The position numbers and the translations under genes are program-made. A stretch of DNA of 64,000 bases. Source: Chloracidobacterium sp. N (GTDB taxonomy: Bacteria; Acidobacteriota; Blastocatellia; Chloracidobacteriales; Chloracidobacteriaceae). The notes below the pieces were generated by a model. That model did not search any database. It worked only from the letters and a program-made list of their open reading frames with translations, and had not been told where the DNA came from. The stretch is taken from NCBI RefSeq assembly GCF_018304765.1, contig NZ_CP072642.1:1641819-1705818 (forward strand). Reading direction: 5' to 3'. Shown piece by piece: positions 62,819-64,000 of this stretch (positions are counted from its first letter, which is position 1; every line of letters begins with the position of its first letter).

Positions 62819-64000
62819 ATGTCCGTTGCCCTTCCGTCGCCTTCGTTTCGTTCCGCGCCGCCGCTGGTCAGCCTGACCAAAGCCTTTCCGACGCCTTTCA
62901 AAAACGTCATTGCCACGGCGCGAACGTGCTATTCGGCGCGCGGCATCGTCCGCGACGAAGACATCCAGACCGGATTTGAGCCACTGGCGCAGAGCATCTA
63001 CGAAGCCGGACACCACACGACCTACCAGCACGCCCACTTCCAGTTTGCCCTGGCGAACGTGTCGCGGCAGTTCATCTGGAGCTTTCTGCACGCCCACCCG
63101 TTTTACAACTCCGAGCAGGTCAGCCAGCGGTACGTGCCGGTCAAACCGGGGACGTACTTCATTCCCGCGCTGTCTGGCGAGGCGCTGGCGGTGTATGAAG
63201 CGGCTGTTGCGCGCCAGTTCGACGCCTACCGGACGCTGACCGAACGCTTGCAGCCGGTCGTCGCGGCCGAGTACCGCAAGCTGTTTTCCAAACACGACCC
63301 GCAGCACCCCAAAGTACGCCGCAAAATCGAGAAGCGCGCCATGGAGGTCGCGCGGTACGTCCTGCCCGTGGCCACCTTTGCCTACCTGTACCACACGGTT
63401 TCGGGCATCACGCTGCTGCGCTACTGGCGGCTGTGCGAGCAGTACGACGCACCTGAAGAAACGCGCGCCGTGGTAGGTGCGATGGTGGCGGCGCTGCTGG
63501 CGCACGATCCGCTCTACCAGACGGTGCTGGAAGAACCCCTGCCGCTGGAAGCCACGCTGGAGTTCGACTTTGCCGGGTGGGGAACCTCTGACGGGCAGCG
63601 GCAGGTCTTCCGGCAGGAATTCGATGCGAGCCTGGGCGGGCGGATTTCGCGCCTTGTGGATTGGAAGCCGCAGAATGAAACCCTGCTGGCGGCGACTGTC
63701 CGGGAAGTTCTGGGACTGCCGGCGGCGGCGCTGTCCGACGATGACGCCGTGGCGCTCGTGCTTGATCCGGCGCGCAACCGGCTGCTGGGTGAAAAACTCA
63801 ACCTGACAACGCACGCGAAGCTGACGCGGGCGCTGGCGCATCCGCACTACACCTTCCGCAAGAAACTGAGCCACACGGCGGATTCACAGGACCAACGCCA
63901 CCGGCTGACGCCCGGCTCGCGCCCCCTGCTGGTCGGACATCTCGACGCCGAGCCGGATTACGAAACCCCGGCGCTCATTCGTCTCGACGAACAACTGGGA
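62819..64000 (+). CDS. thyX: FAD-dependent thymidylate synthase (ThyX), long form, 3' end outside window
   Basis: From the ATG at 62819 the frame is open to the end, 394 residues so far. ThyX makes dTMP from dUMP with FAD. Its marks are seen: SRQFIWSFLHAHPFYNSEQ with the SxRYV-like SQRYVPV, where the usual RHR is altered, then a second region near 340-365 with HYTFRKKLSHTADSQDQRHR that contains RHR. This fits a long ThyX with a duplicated fold, larger than the common 220-residue form. The gene follows the E1-alpha gene by 27 bases. Confidence 0.82.
   Translation, partial: MSVALPSPSFRSAPPLVSLTKAFPTPFKNVIATARTCYSARGIVRDEDIQTGFEPLAQSIYEAGHHTTYQHAHFQFALANVSRQFIWSFLHAHPFYNSEQVSQRYVPVKPGTYFIPALSGEALAVYEAAVARQFDAYRTLTERLQPVVAAEYRKLFSKHDPQHPKVRRKIEKRAMEVARYVLPVATFAYLYHTVSGITLLRYWRLCEQYDAPEETRAVVGAMVAALLAHDPLYQTVLEEPLPLEATLEFDFAGWGTSDGQRQVFRQEFDASLGGRISRLVDWKPQNETLLAATVREVLGLPAAALSDDDAVALVLDPARNRLLGEKLNLTTHAKLTRALAHPHYTFRKKLSHTADSQDQRHRLTPGSRPLLVGHLDAEPDYETPALIRLDEQLG

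Noticed and set aside
61832-63874. 680-codon minus-strand open frame opposite E1-alpha and thyX
   Set aside because: It covers two convincing genes and has the same Arg/Gly/His-rich composition as other antisense shadows.
1-64000. CRISPR array
   Set aside because: No series of regularly spaced direct repeats is present. The only long repeats are the two-copy 42-bp element and the short tandem duplications.

Overview
The window looks like chromosomal DNA from a GC-rich Gram-negative bacterium, most likely an acidobacterium. Reasons: a secreted protein with the VWFA-related domain common in Acidobacteriota, TPR, FHA and PDZ proteins of the kind abundant there, a lipoprotein resembling BamD, and a membrane protein (53343-54056) that resembles two families known from oxygenic phototrophs (DUF2499/Ycf49 and DUF3593). 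The last point makes a phototrophic acidobacterium such as Chloracidobacterium a reasonable guess. It is an inference, because no rRNA or photosynthesis gene lies in the window.

Layout. 1-2950: end of an unknown gene, then a minus-strand group of a small conserved protein, an FHA protein, a PPP-type phosphatase and HU. 3081-7159: flippase-like membrane protein, VWA protein and a secreted coiled-coil protein. 7286-12117: guaA, the wreck of a YhcG/DUF1016 nuclease gene, tatD and a GT-C glycosyltransferase. 12138-18433 (minus): ECF sigma factor, M14 peptidase, BamD-like lipoprotein, rpe and a PASTA protein. 18615-26342: ABC exporter, UbiA-type prenyltransferase, redoxin-membrane fusion, FHA-GAF-PP2C phosphatase, Arg-rich wall protein and YihY protein. 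26372-30474 (minus): glgC, a small coiled-coil protein, CvpA and radA. 30572-34513: queA and an M16 peptidase.

Accessory part, 34544-40660: an IS607/IS605-type element with an intact TnpB but only the tail of its recombinase, a double-PDZ protein, glutathione peroxidase, a zinc-ribbon protein, and a toxin-antitoxin island (HicB with frameshifted HicA, then DUF433/DUF5615) lying between two near-identical 42-bp structured repeats.

40659-64000: a three-gene signalling operon (receiver/PAS histidine kinase, NtrC-type regulator, receiver-DUF4388-roadblock protein), der, queG, a TPR protein, a BmpC-type permease, a DUF445 protein, tRNA-Arg(TCG), the DUF2499-DUF3593 protein, an ABC ATPase, MscS with a cyclic-nucleotide domain, an amino-acid oxidase, an AddA/UvrD-like helicase, an E1-alpha dehydrogenase and the start of a long ThyX.

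The core genes are housekeeping. The unusual material is the phototroph-type fusion protein, the TnpB element, the repeat-bracketed toxin-antitoxin island, a possible leader-ORF attenuator in front of the zinc-ribbon gene, and a series of 13-19 bp tandem duplications that sit on or next to stop codons.
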